Shown here one piece after another: positions 10,843 to 20,163 of a DNA stretch of 64,000 bases (its first letter is position 1; the number at the start of each line of letters is the position of its first letter). This DNA comes from Methylobacillus caricis (lineage in GTDB: Bacteria > Pseudomonadota > Gammaproteobacteria > Burkholderiales > Methylophilaceae). The notes beneath the pieces are model-generated. The model had not been told where the DNA came from and made no database searches. It saw only the letters and a list, made by a program, of their open reading frames with translations. The DNA lies in assembly GCF_020532705.1 (NCBI RefSeq), contig NZ_JAJAVD010000003.1:1-64000 (forward strand). Reading direction: 5' to 3'. A program made the position numbers and the translations under genes.

Positions 10843-10919
10843 CTGCCCGTAGCTCAATCGGATAGAGCACCAGCCTTCTAAGCTGGGGGTTACAGGTTCG
10901 ATTCCTGTCGGGCAGGCCA
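10843..10919 (+). tRNA. tRNA-Arg (anticodon TCT)
   Basis: A 77-base cloverleaf with CCA. Acceptor arms CTGCCCG and CGGGCAG pair perfectly, the anticodon stem is CCAGC/GCTGG around CTTCTAA, and the T arm is ACAGG-TTCGATT-CCTGT. It is 30 bases after tRNA-Pro. Confidence 0.95.
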
Positions 10920-10943
10920 TTTTACTGGTTTCCCAGTTTCAAT

Positions 10944-11020
10944 GGTGGCTGTAGCTCAGTTGGTAGAGCCCTGGATTGTGATTCCAGTTGTCGTGGGTTC
11001 GAGCCCCATCAGCCACCCCA
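10944..11020 (+). tRNA. tRNA-His (anticodon GTG)
   Basis: Acceptor arms GTGGCTG and CAGCCAC pair. A G precedes the stem (position 10944) and the discriminator is C, the two identity marks of tRNA-His. The anticodon loop contains GTG and CCA is encoded. It is the third tRNA of the operon. The decayed integrase-like frame lies about 100 bases past its 3' end. Confidence 0.95.
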
Positions 11021-11121
11021 TCTTACTTCCCTTTATTTATATATAGATTTTATTGAGTCGTTTTTTGTGACTGAATATTTAAATCATTGCATTTGTCCTG
11101 ATTCTGTCCTTTGGGAGAATT

Positions 11122-11220
11122 ATGGCAACATTTTGCAAGATAGCGGGTAAGCTACAAGCCTGTGTCCAACGGGGTTAATCAACCTCCATTAAGTCGTACA
11201 TTCCCAATTAAAGCAAAGTA
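11122..11220 (+). pseudogene. Possible decayed N-terminus of a phage-type integrase
   Basis: From an ATG preceded by GGGAG the frame reads MATFCKIAGKLQACVQRG, then a stop, then STSIKSYIPN and another stop followed by SKVWLLEL. The pattern resembles the N-terminal arm-binding domain of tyrosine recombinases (a MATF-x-KR-x-G-x-W-x-A-x-VRRKG start, then I-K-S-F-x-T-K). The site, just after a tRNA gene, is where such integrases usually sit. The match is by eye and short, so this is only suggestive. Confidence 0.3.
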
Positions 11221-11435
11221 TGGCTCTTAGAGCTGCTGATTAAATATCAACCTGAGATATCACCTTAAGAGGCGTGGAGCGCTTGGTTCTTATACCGTAT
11301 ATAGGGAGGGTAGTGAAGCGCATGGACGATGGCAGCTACCATTGTCTGGTATAAATTTCCATCTTATGATGGTGACCTAAAATTATATTTAGTTAATGAC
11401 TTCGTCTCCCTCATGCTGCTTATAGGAAATTTCTA
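11221..11435. other. Non-coding stretch before the GGDEF/EAL gene
   Basis: No gene or RNA was recognised here. The sequence is A+T-rich in its last 100 bases and presumably holds the promoter of the GGDEF/EAL gene, but no clear promoter could be assigned. I looked for a cyclic-di-GMP riboswitch core and saw none. Confidence 0.4.
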
Positions 11436-13628
11436 ATGAAATGTCCCATGATCCCGCCGGATGAAAATGAACGTTTACAAGCATTGGCTGCGTATGGATT
11501 AGGACAAGACAGGCCACTTCCTGCGCTTGAGCCAGTGGTGCAAATTGCGGCTCGCATGTTCGATATGCCAGTAGCGGCGATCAACATGATTGGCAGTGAT
11601 CATGTGTTCTTTGCTGCCAGTGTCGGCGTGGGCACTGTGGATATGGGACGGGATGTTTCCTTCTGTGCCCATGCCATTAACCAAACCGATGTGATGGTGG
11701 TGCCCGATTCCCATCTGGATGAACGGTTTCACGATAACCCATTGGTGATTGGGCCTGCCAACTTACGGTTTTATGCAGGTGTCCCATTAACTTCGCCCGA
11801 TGGGTATGCCCTAGGGGCCTTGTGTGTCATTGACGGGCAACCCAGAGAGTTTTCCGACGAAGATTGCGAGCGTTTACGCGAACTTGCCAAAATGGCGGTA
11901 GATCGCTTGGAATTGCGTCGCCTGGAAATTTCAACCGAACAATCCCGCCGCCCGTTCGAGGAGTTTGCACGCAATTCACCCACTGCGGTTGTCTGGTTTG
12001 ATGCCCATCTCAAAATCATAGCTTGGAATCAGGCGGCGGCAACATTACATGGTTACCGTCTTGATGAAGGTGAAGGTTTATTTATTGATCAACTGATCCC
12101 AGAGCGCGAGCATCACATGTTCCATCAATTGGTATCGCAGGCGGTTACCACAGGCACATTTGATGGCATATCCATGCCCGAAACCGCTTATGGCCTCCGC
12201 AAGGATGGGACTGAGTTTGAGCTGGGACTTTCACTCTTCTGTTGGCAAGAACATGGACAACTCATTTTCAATGCACATTTGCATGACATCACAGCAAAAA
12301 AACGCGAAGAAGAAGAGCTTCATCGGTTAGCTACTACAGACTTACTCACCGGCCTGGCAAATCGGGGATGCTTTTATCGCGAAGTGGAACATGCCTTAGT
12401 AGCTGCCAGGCCTATCGCTGTGTTGATGCTGGATCTTGATGGATTCAAGGATGTTAATGACACGCTAGGACATGCGGTAGGAGACAGTATTCTGCGTGAA
12501 GTAGCGCATAGACTGGAGGAGGGGATTGGCAAATCGGGATTGGCAGCAAGGATTGGAGGCGATGAGTTCGCATTGTTAGTCCATCCCATGGATGATCTTG
12601 TCCAAGCACAGTCCATTGCACAAACCTTGATTAATAGTCTTGCCAAGTCCATCGTGATTGACCACCACGAGATTCGTATCACAGCTAGTTGCGGTGTGGC
12701 GATATCACCTCAACATGCACAAGAAGCCCTGGAATTGATCGGGAATGCAGACCTGGCCTTGTTCCATGCCAAGCGACTGGGCGGAGCACAATCCTTTGTA
12801 TTTGTACCAGCGCTCCGCATGGAAGCAGTGGCGCGCCATCTCTATGGTTTGGAGTTGCATCGTGCAGTACATGAAGGCGAGCTTGTGCTTTTCTACCAGC
12901 CACAAATCCGATTGTCCGATGGTTCACTGGCAGGTGCCGAGGCACTCATCCGTTGGCGGCATCCGGAACGCGGGCTGCTATCACCAGCTGCTTTCCTGCC
13001 AGCATTGGAAAATGGCCCCTTGGCTGCAACAGTGGGGGACTGGGTGCTGGATCAGGCTTGTGCCCAGGTTGCGCAATGGAGAAGGTACGGGCTGAGAGAT
13101 TTTAGGATGGGGGTCAACCTGTTCGGGGCACAGTTCCGGGTGGATGACCTGGCTGCGAAAGTCATCTCTGTGCTTGAGCGGCATGGATTGCCGCCATCTG
13201 CACTGGAATTGGAAATCACAGAAAATATTGTGCTTGAACATGATGAGGTGGCACTCGAATCCCTACGACGTTTGCGGGAGGCTGGTGTCGGAGTGGCTTT
13301 TGATGATTTTGGCACAGGATACGCATCCCTGAGCCTGCTCAAGCAATATCCTCTAAGCCGTATCAAGATTGATCGTTCCTTTGTCCAGGGCATGCTTGAA
13401 TCTCAACAGGACAAAACTGTTATCAACGCAGTGATTGATATGGCAAACGCATATTCGCTGGAAACAATTGCAGAAGGGATTGAAACTGCTGAGCAGCAAA
13501 TGGCATTGCTTGAAATTGGCTGCTCCGAAGGCCAGGGATATTTATTCTCCCGACCTTTGCCCGCAATTGAATTTGCTGATATGTTTGGCTTGGTGCACCA
13601 CCTGTCGAGGCTATCGAGAAATGCTTAG
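11436..13628 (+). CDS. GAF-PAS-GGDEF-EAL cyclic-di-GMP turnover protein
   Basis: This 730-residue protein should make and/or degrade the second messenger cyclic-di-GMP. Domains in order are a GAF sensor (~25-165), a PAS domain (~175-290), GGDEF (~300-455, intact RIGGDEFALL active site) and EAL (~470-715). The EAL domain keeps EALIRWRHP, DDFGTGYASL and TIAEGIET, so both catalytic domains look intact. There is no transmembrane segment, so it should be cytoplasmic. It lies 600 bases upstream of the pilus-cluster regulator. The MshE-type ATPase of that cluster carries a cyclic-di-GMP-binding domain, so a local signalling link is plausible. Confidence 0.9.
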   Translation: MKCPMIPPDENERLQALAAYGLGQDRPLPALEPVVQIAARMFDMPVAAINMIGSDHVFFAASVGVGTVDMGRDVSFCAHAINQTDVMVVPDSHLDERFHDNPLVIGPANLRFYAGVPLTSPDGYALGALCVIDGQPREFSDEDCERLRELAKMAVDRLELRRLEISTEQSRRPFEEFARNSPTAVVWFDAHLKIIAWNQAAATLHGYRLDEGEGLFIDQLIPEREHHMFHQLVSQAVTTGTFDGISMPETAYGLRKDGTEFELGLSLFCWQEHGQLIFNAHLHDITAKKREEEELHRLATTDLLTGLANRGCFYREVEHALVAARPIAVLMLDLDGFKDVNDTLGHAVGDSILREVAHRLEEGIGKSGLAARIGGDEFALLVHPMDDLVQAQSIAQTLINSLAKSIVIDHHEIRITASCGVAISPQHAQEALELIGNADLALFHAKRLGGAQSFVFVPALRMEAVARHLYGLELHRAVHEGELVLFYQPQIRLSDGSLAGAEALIRWRHPERGLLSPAAFLPALENGPLAATVGDWVLDQACAQVAQWRRYGLRDFRMGVNLFGAQFRVDDLAAKVISVLERHGLPPSALELEITENIVLEHDEVALESLRRLREAGVGVAFDDFGTGYASLSLLKQYPLSRIKIDRSFVQGMLESQQDKTVINAVIDMANAYSLETIAEGIETAEQQMALLEIGCSEGQGYLFSRPLPAIEFADMFGLVHHLSRLSRNA

Positions 13629-13776
13629 ATCAGCAATCACAACCATTAATTCTCTGTAGTATCTTACCCAGAAGTTTACAAACGCTAACTGCATTGGTTG
13701 GCCGTGATGCGTGTCACTGTTATCCAGCCTATTGTGTATATGCAAAAAGCCTCAGGCTAGAGACTATATTTAAGCT

Positions 13777-14070
13777 TTAATATTCATCGCCCTCTTCATC
13801 ATCTCCATCATTATCAATAAAGCCTTGTACATCATCCACGGTGATGCCTGTACCATCGTTGATGGATTCGATCTTTCTGGATGAAAAAGACAGTACTTCG
13901 GTGGCAACATGTTCTGCCGAATATTGGTTGATCCTATCAATAAGCGACTCCATAAACTCGGCAAATGTTGTGTCTTCGGTTACCGTTTCATAGGTATGGT
14001 CCAGTGCTATCTGGGCAATGGATGGAAAATAGTCGTTGATTGCGTTAATGGAATTTTCGTCTAGAGACAT
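13777..14070 (-). CDS. Small acidic hypothetical protein
   Basis: A 97-residue cytoplasmic protein with no recognised family, no signal peptide and no membrane helix. It is strongly acidic at the C-terminus, ending in an Asp/Glu-rich tail (DNDGDDEEGDEY). It stands alone on the minus strand between two plus-strand genes. Its start is preceded by GGAG on the coding strand, which supports a real gene. Function unknown. Confidence 0.6.
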   Translation of the reverse strand: MSLDENSINAINDYFPSIAQIALDHTYETVTEDTTFAEFMESLIDRINQYSAEHVATEVLSFSSRKIESINDGTGITVDDVQGFIDNDGDDEEGDEY

Positions 14071-14232
14071 GGCTAACTCCGGGATAATGATGGGGATAAT
14101 TATCCACTAAACGGCATTGGGCTTCTTAATTTTTCATATGCCTTTCATCTCAGGGCCCTTGCCTTGTATGATTGGGGTGATGTGCTTATAGTAGCGCCAT
14201 GAAATCAATACTTCCACCGTCCAGAACTTTTC

Positions 14233-15690
14233 ATGAAGGCCGCCTTGATGGCTGAACACCGCCCTGCATTAATCATTATTGATGATGATCCGCTGATCAC
14301 TGATACCTTGCATTTTCTGCTTGGCAAGGATTTCGAAGTTTATGTCGCTGAATCCCGTGCCCAGGCCAAGAGTTTGTTGCGCCAGTTGGAAGAGCCACCG
14401 TCATTGGCGTTGGTCGATCTTGGCTTGCCTCCTGTGCCACATAAGCCAGATGAAGGTTTCAAGGTCATTGGCGAGTTGCTGGCACATGCACCTACCATGA
14501 AGATTCTGGTGCTTTCTGGTCAAAACGAAGAGGTCAATGTCAAGCATGCATTGGCATTGGGAGCTGTGGACTTCATTCCCAAGCCTTGCAATGTCGAGCG
14601 CTTGCGGGAGCTGCTGCAGAATGCATTGAAATTGCAGGATGCAGAATTGGGCGAGGAGCTCAATGCCCAGGATGGTTGCGGTCTGCTCGGTGATAGTTTG
14701 CCCATGCAAACATTGCGGACGCAGATCATGCAATTTGCCGATGCGCCCTTTCCCGTGCTGATCGAGGGCGAGTCCGGCAGTGGCAAGGAGTTGGTGGCGA
14801 ATTGCCTGCACCGTTTAAGCCGGCGTTCCCAGCAGCCTTATTTGTCAGTTAACTGTGCTGCAATTTCCCCCACATTGGCAGAGTCAATACTTTTCGGTCA
14901 CGGTAAAGGTTCATTTACCGGGGCTGCCAATGCGCATACCGGCTATTTTGAAGATGCTGGTGAAGGCACATTATTCCTGGATGAGATTGGCGAATTGCCG
15001 TTGGAGCTGCAGGCAAAACTATTGCGTGTGCTGGAAAATGGTGAATACCAGCGCATCGGGGAAACACAGACTAGACGCAGCCGTGCACGAATTGTCGCAG
15101 CAACCAATCGTGATTTGCGCGAGGAAGTACGGGCCGGGCATTTCCGCATTGATCTTTATCATCGGCTCAGCGTCTTTTCAGTGCGTGTACCGCCATTACG
15201 GGACCTTGAAGAGGATCGTTATCTCCTGCTTGAGCATTTCAACAATTTCTATTCACGTGAAACGGCACAAAAACCGTTTGCGTTCGACGATAAGGCGAAG
15301 CAACGCTGGTTGGGTTACCACTTTCCGGGCAATGTCCGCGAGTTGCGCAATATCATCATTCGCCTGATTGCCAAATACTCCGGCCGCTTGGTAACGGATG
15401 TGCAGCTGGCTGCTGAACTCGATCTCATGCATGCTGGCATTACGAACAATATAGTAGAGGCATCGCCGGCAACGGATGATGCTTCCATGGCCAATCAGGC
15501 ATACAAACATTTGCAGATGCAGGCCAACGTCAACCTGGACCAGGTATTGAAGGCTTGGGAGCGTGCCTATGTAGATGCTGCTATGAAGATTACACACGGC
15601 AACCTGAGCCAAGCTGCCAAGTTGCTGGGGATCAACCGCACCACCTTGTATAGCCGCATCCAATTGCAGCAGGATTTCAAAGGCGAATAG
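14233..15690 (+). CDS. Sigma54-dependent response regulator, PEP-CTERM/PrsR type
   Basis: A 485-residue two-component regulator: receiver domain (~10-130, with the GLPPxPxxxxEGF segment seen in PrsR-type proteins), AAA+ sigma54-activation domain (~155-390, Walker A GESGSGKE and Walker B LFLDEIGE) and a C-terminal Fis-type helix-turn-helix (NLSQAAKLLGINRTTLYSRI). The sigma54 contact loop reads GSFTGA instead of the usual GAFTGA. An ATG at 14251 with GAAGG upstream may be the true start. Its stop overlaps the mshM GTG start by one base, tying it to the pilus cluster. No cognate histidine kinase is present. Confidence 0.87.
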   Translation: MKAALMAEHRPALIIIDDDPLITDTLHFLLGKDFEVYVAESRAQAKSLLRQLEEPPSLALVDLGLPPVPHKPDEGFKVIGELLAHAPTMKILVLSGQNEEVNVKHALALGAVDFIPKPCNVERLRELLQNALKLQDAELGEELNAQDGCGLLGDSLPMQTLRTQIMQFADAPFPVLIEGESGSGKELVANCLHRLSRRSQQPYLSVNCAAISPTLAESILFGHGKGSFTGAANAHTGYFEDAGEGTLFLDEIGELPLELQAKLLRVLENGEYQRIGETQTRRSRARIVAATNRDLREEVRAGHFRIDLYHRLSVFSVRVPPLRDLEEDRYLLLEHFNNFYSRETAQKPFAFDDKAKQRWLGYHFPGNVRELRNIIIRLIAKYSGRLVTDVQLAAELDLMHAGITNNIVEASPATDDASMANQAYKHLQMQANVNLDQVLKAWERAYVDAAMKITHGNLSQAAKLLGINRTTLYSRIQLQQDFKGE

Positions 15691-17036
15691 TGTATTACGC
15701 CCATTTTGGCTTGAAAGAGCCGCCATTCAAGATCACACCGAACACGGACTTCTTCTTTTCAGGAGGAAACCGTGGTGCTGTGCTTGAAGCGCTGCTGTAT
15801 GCCATCACCAGCGGCGAGGGCATCGTCAAGGTGGTGGGCGAAGTGGGCAGCGGCAAGACTATGTTGTGCCGCATGTTGCAAACAATGTTGCCGGCCCAGG
15901 TGGAAAGCGTTTATCTGGCCAATCCCAGCATGGCCCCTGAAGACGTGGTGTACGCAATAGCGCTGGAATTGCAGCTGGAGCTTCCTGCAAATGCGGAGCG
16001 CCTTCAGGTCATGCAGCAGTTGCAGCGCTATTTGCTGGAAAAACATGAGGCTGGCCAGCATGTGGTGGTGTTTGTAGAAGAGGCGCAGGGCATGCCTCTG
16101 GCAACGCTTGAGGAAATTCGCTTGCTGACCAATCTGGAAACGCGTCACGATAAATTGCTGCAGATTGTGTTGTTCGGTCAGCCGGAGCTGGATGAGAACC
16201 TTGACCAGCGACAGATCCGCCAACTCAAGGAGCGCATCACTCACAGTTTTTATCTTGGTCCGCTGCGGGAAAACGAAATTGCAGAATATTTGATTTTCCG
16301 CTTGAGGGCTGCCGGTTATTTTGGCCCGCCATTGTTCACCAAGTCCGCTATACGCTTGCTTGCCCGCACCGCTCAAGGATTGGTGCGTCGAGTCAATATT
16401 CTGGCAGACAAGGCGTTGTTATCAGCATTTGCAGGAAATGTGTACCAGGTTGATCATAAACATGTGCAAGCAGCTATCAGGGATAGCGAGTTTGCAGCAG
16501 AGTTACCTGCGAGTGAGCGCGGGCTGCGAAGATTATTTATCGGCATGTCCATTGTCCTGCTGCTGACAGGTGGTTTTGCCGGCTTATGGTTATTTCAGCA
16601 ACAGGGTGATGATCTACAGGTGGCAACCGGCAATCCGTCAATTGTCCCTCTGGCCGAACCAGGGTTGGTAGACGAATCACGAACCCCCACGCCTGATGAA
16701 CAGGGCAATACCTTGCTCCAAAACCGGTTGGAGGATAGTACCGGCTGGCTGGAACAGCAGGCTGAAGGCAATGTGACCATCCAGTTGGTCCGGAGCGATG
16801 ATGAAGACACCGTCAATCAGCAATTGGGTCAGCTGACAAGCACGCTGGAGCTGGATAATATTCATGCAATTCGTACTAAAGTTGGCGAGAAAGCTTTCGT
16901 TACCATTTTATATGGCACATATTCGAATCGTCAGGATGCCGCCATGGCGCTGCAATCACTACCTGCAGCTGCGGCCACTGCGCCCCAATTGCGGACAATT
17001 GCTGGAATTAGAGAAGAAGTAAAACAACATCAATAG
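15690..17036 (+). CDS. mshM: MshM/ExeA-type AAA ATPase with C-terminal SPOR-like region
   Basis: MshM-like ATPases assist pilus or type II secretion assembly, probably in secretin placement through peptidoglycan. The 448-residue protein has the ExeA-type start (YYAHFGLKEPPFKITPN), Walker A GEVGSGKT (~51-58) and Walker B VVVFVEEAQ (~120-128). One membrane helix follows at ~285-305. The periplasmic tail ends in a repeat resembling a SPOR peptidoglycan-binding domain (~355-440). It starts with GTG overlapping the regulator's stop. It heads the structural genes, and mshL follows. Confidence 0.85.
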   Translation: MYYAHFGLKEPPFKITPNTDFFFSGGNRGAVLEALLYAITSGEGIVKVVGEVGSGKTMLCRMLQTMLPAQVESVYLANPSMAPEDVVYAIALELQLELPANAERLQVMQQLQRYLLEKHEAGQHVVVFVEEAQGMPLATLEEIRLLTNLETRHDKLLQIVLFGQPELDENLDQRQIRQLKERITHSFYLGPLRENEIAEYLIFRLRAAGYFGPPLFTKSAIRLLARTAQGLVRRVNILADKALLSAFAGNVYQVDHKHVQAAIRDSEFAAELPASERGLRRLFIGMSIVLLLTGGFAGLWLFQQQGDDLQVATGNPSIVPLAEPGLVDESRTPTPDEQGNTLLQNRLEDSTGWLEQQAEGNVTIQLVRSDDEDTVNQQLGQLTSTLELDNIHAIRTKVGEKAFVTILYGTYSNRQDAAMALQSLPAAAATAPQLRTIAGIREEVKQHQ

Positions 17037-17112
17037 CTTATTGTTGCAATCGCATGTAGATTGTGGGATAAATCTCTTGAAATCATCATAACGAGAATTA
17101 AGGGAGGGTATT

Positions 17113-18927
17113 TTGCCCGGTCAGCTGCAAAAAATTGCCAGTATATTGATTCTGCCATTTCTTGGTCTGGCAAGTTGCGCTCATCAATCTACCGTGTCTC
17201 CTTCCACTGGGCATATCTCGGAATCGCCACCTCCCGCAGTTGGCCCAGCCAGCATCCCCAAACCGGTCAAGAGCGCTAGCTATCTGCCACCCCCTATTGC
17301 CAGATCAAAGGAGCAGACCTATAGCGTGGTAGTCAATGATGTTCCAGTGAAGGAAATATTGTTTGCCCTTGCAAGGGAAAGCAAACTGAATATTGATATT
17401 CATCCTGCCATACAGGGGCGAGTGACTTTGAATGCAGTTGATCAAACGCTGCAAGCCATTCTGGAGCGGCTTGCCAAGCAAGTGGACCTTACCTACAGGG
17501 TGGACGGCAGTGTACTGAGCATTACGCCTGATATGCCGGTGTTACGCAGCTACAAAGTTGACTACGTGAATATGTCGCGGGATACCACGGGCTTTATCGG
17601 TGCGGCGGCAGAGATTGCCAGTACAGGGCGCAGTGCATCGACAACTGGTGGTGGTGCAAGCGGTGGTTCGACCAGTAGTGGTTCTTCGTCGTCAGGTACA
17701 GGGGCGGCCAACAGCTCAAGAACGGCTGTGAATAGCGAATCTAAAAATCATCTTTGGGAAACGCTGATCCAGAATTTAAAAGATATTCTGGCTGAAACTG
17801 ACAAAGAGGTGATTATCACGCGAGCCGGTAATACGGCTCAGTCGCCTGATGTGGCACAAATGGTCGGAGCTGAGGGCGCCGAGACGCCGACCTCGGTCAG
17901 ATCTGGTGTGGAGGAGCGCGAGCAGGCGCGGACGGAATACAAAACTCTGTTTGCCGCAACTGTCATTGCCAGCCCAGAAACGGGCATTGTGAGTGTAAGG
18001 GCCACTAATCGACAACATGAGAAAGTGCAGGAATTTCTTGATAAAGTCATGACTAGTGCCCGGCGGCAGGTATTGATAGAGGCCTCCATTGTAGAAGTGA
18101 CCCTTAATGACACTTACCAGGCCGGTATCGACTGGTCTCGTATTGGTAACGGTTTTAACATGAATGAATCCTTGGGCTTGGCCAGCGTGCTTGCTCCGGC
18201 CGGGATTGCCGGTACTGCGGGAACCAGGGCGCCATTCAGCATCGGCTATTCTTCCAGTGATATCAATTTAAGTTTGCGTTTGTTGCAGCAGTTTGGAAAT
18301 ACCAAAGTGTTATCCAGTCCCAAATTAATGGTGCTGAATAACCAGACTGCAGTGCTTAAGGTGGTCGATAATCTAGTTTATTTCACTATTCAATCACAAA
18401 TATCCCAAGGTTCTGCCTTGGGTGCGAATAATCTCCAGTCCATTACTACAACCCCCAATACTGTGCCAGTCGGTGTTGTCATGAGTGTAACGCCCCAGAT
18501 CAATGAGACAGGCCTTGTTAATATTAATGTCAGGCCAACGATTTCGCGGGTATTGAGTTATGTGGATGATCCGAATCCCCAGCTGGCGGCGGTGACACCT
18601 CCGATTGTAAGCAGAATTCCCCAAATTCAGGTACGTGAGCTGGAATCAGTATTGCGAGTGAGTAGTGGGGATACGGCAGTTTTAGGTGGTCTGATGCAGG
18701 ATAATATCCAGCAGGCCACTGATAATGTCCCTGGCATTTCAAAAGTGCCTCTTTTAGGAAAATTGTTTACTGCGCGAAGTAACTTCAATGTCAAGACTGA
18801 GCTGGTGATTTTTCTGCGCCCGGTGGTGATTCAGAATGCCAGTCTCGAGAGTGATGAACTGAGTAGTTACAAGGAGTATCTTCCTGCGCAACAATTGCAG
18901 AAGCTGATCAATGAGTCTGTTAATTAA
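17113..18927 (+). CDS. mshL: MshL-type secretin (outer-membrane pore)
   Basis: This 604-residue lipoprotein should form the outer-membrane channel of the MSHA-like machine. A signal peptide ends in a lipobox (GLAS-C, Cys22). STN/secretin N domains follow (~70-150 and ~310-350), separated by a Gly/Ser-rich stretch at ~180-215. The C-terminal secretin barrel (~380-590) contains the VLSSPKLMVLNNQTA and VPLLGKLF motifs. It starts with TTG after an AAGGGAGG site. It overlaps mshN by 17 bases. Confidence 0.9.
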   Translation: MPGQLQKIASILILPFLGLASCAHQSTVSPSTGHISESPPPAVGPASIPKPVKSASYLPPPIARSKEQTYSVVVNDVPVKEILFALARESKLNIDIHPAIQGRVTLNAVDQTLQAILERLAKQVDLTYRVDGSVLSITPDMPVLRSYKVDYVNMSRDTTGFIGAAAEIASTGRSASTTGGGASGGSTSSGSSSSGTGAANSSRTAVNSESKNHLWETLIQNLKDILAETDKEVIITRAGNTAQSPDVAQMVGAEGAETPTSVRSGVEEREQARTEYKTLFAATVIASPETGIVSVRATNRQHEKVQEFLDKVMTSARRQVLIEASIVEVTLNDTYQAGIDWSRIGNGFNMNESLGLASVLAPAGIAGTAGTRAPFSIGYSSSDINLSLRLLQQFGNTKVLSSPKLMVLNNQTAVLKVVDNLVYFTIQSQISQGSALGANNLQSITTTPNTVPVGVVMSVTPQINETGLVNINVRPTISRVLSYVDDPNPQLAAVTPPIVSRIPQIQVRELESVLRVSSGDTAVLGGLMQDNIQQATDNVPGISKVPLLGKLFTARSNFNVKTELVIFLRPVVIQNASLESDELSSYKEYLPAQQLQKLINESVN

Positions 18928-20113
18928 AGCGCTGCAAAAGGCCGAGCATGGCAAGAATGATCAGCAACTGGAGAAGGCTGATATAGAAGATTTCTTGCTG
19001 GAGTTGGCACCCGTTGGTGAGCCAGAGTATGTTCCTCCCGACAATAAAGATGCAGGCCAAAAGCCTACTGCGCAAAGCCAGTTGGACAAAACCACTTCGG
19101 ATAACCAGCAAGCCGCCGCAAAACTGCTGGCAGCAAAAGCCCGGGGGCCAGTACGGGTGGATTCCCGCATTTCACCACTGGTATTGGGATTTTTGTTGCT
19201 TGGATTGATGCTGGCGATTGGGGGGGGATTTTTATGGTATGCGAATTCTTTCTTGGCACAGCCTGAAGTGATTGTACCGCGTCCGGTTGCGCTGAAACCC
19301 GCGGATGTACCAATAGCAACGCCTTCCCGGCTTGAGGATGAGCCAACAGCAATACAAACAGATATTGCTGATGATGAGGTGGCAGCATCTGCAGGGCAGC
19401 CACAAAAGATGGAAAGTATTGACGCCCGGGCGCCGTTATCTAGCCCTCCCGTGAAGGCTGCTGCAAAACAGCCTATGGCATTTGGCGAGCCTGTAGCCGA
19501 TCATGTCAACAATGGTGTGCAAATCAGCCGGAATCGCCCATCTACTGGGATTAATAGCACGGTCATGCTGGCATATCAGGCGTTTAATCGTGGTGATGAT
19601 GCTGTGGCACAACAGGCGTATCGCCAGGTTTTACAGGGAGATGCGCGCAATATCGACGCCTTGTTGGGCATGGCGGCAATTGCTGCACGCCAGGGACGTA
19701 ATAATGATGCATTAGGTTGGTATGCCAAGGTGCAGGAGATCGAGCCCCGGAACAGCATTGCACAGGCCGCAAGGCTTGAGTTGGTCAGCCAGGCAGATCC
19801 GCTGGCGAGTGAGTCACAGCTGAAAAGCCTGATTGCCCAACAGCCTGAAGCAGCCTATTTACACGCGGCTTTGGGTAATCTATATGCAGAGCAGGCCCAA
19901 TGGCCCTTGGCCCAGCAAGCGTATTTCCAGGCGCATCATCTGGATGCAGCCAATCCGGAATATGCATTTAACTTGGCGATCAGCCTGGATCAAATGGGCA
20001 AGTCGGCACTTGCGCTGCAATATTATCGCCAGACACAAGCTTTGCTGGCGGTGCGGAACTCTGCTGCGGTGGATAAAGCACAACTCGAAACGAGAATACA
20101 GCAGCTCCAATAA
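18911..20113 (+). CDS. mshN: MshN-like TPR protein
   Basis: A 400-residue inner-membrane protein with a short cytoplasmic N-terminus (MSLLIKALQKAEHGK, typical of MshN), one membrane helix at ~85-105 and a periplasmic part. The periplasmic part carries tetratricopeptide repeats (~215-395) with several A-x-x-x-Y/A-x-Q-A-Y units. It probably scaffolds the secretin or pilus platform. It starts inside the end of mshL and is followed by the mshE-like gene. Confidence 0.82.
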   Translation: MSLLIKALQKAEHGKNDQQLEKADIEDFLLELAPVGEPEYVPPDNKDAGQKPTAQSQLDKTTSDNQQAAAKLLAAKARGPVRVDSRISPLVLGFLLLGLMLAIGGGFLWYANSFLAQPEVIVPRPVALKPADVPIATPSRLEDEPTAIQTDIADDEVAASAGQPQKMESIDARAPLSSPPVKAAAKQPMAFGEPVADHVNNGVQISRNRPSTGINSTVMLAYQAFNRGDDAVAQQAYRQVLQGDARNIDALLGMAAIAARQGRNNDALGWYAKVQEIEPRNSIAQAARLELVSQADPLASESQLKSLIAQQPEAAYLHAALGNLYAEQAQWPLAQQAYFQAHHLDAANPEYAFNLAISLDQMGKSALALQYYRQTQALLAVRNSAAVDKAQLETRIQQLQ

Positions 20114-20163
20114 CTATTCATCCGCGTATAGGATGGCTAGGTAGACAATATGCTCAAGTACGC

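Noticed and set aside
11300-11435. Possible cyclic-di-GMP riboswitch before the GGDEF/EAL gene
   Set aside because: None of the conserved riboswitch core could be found.
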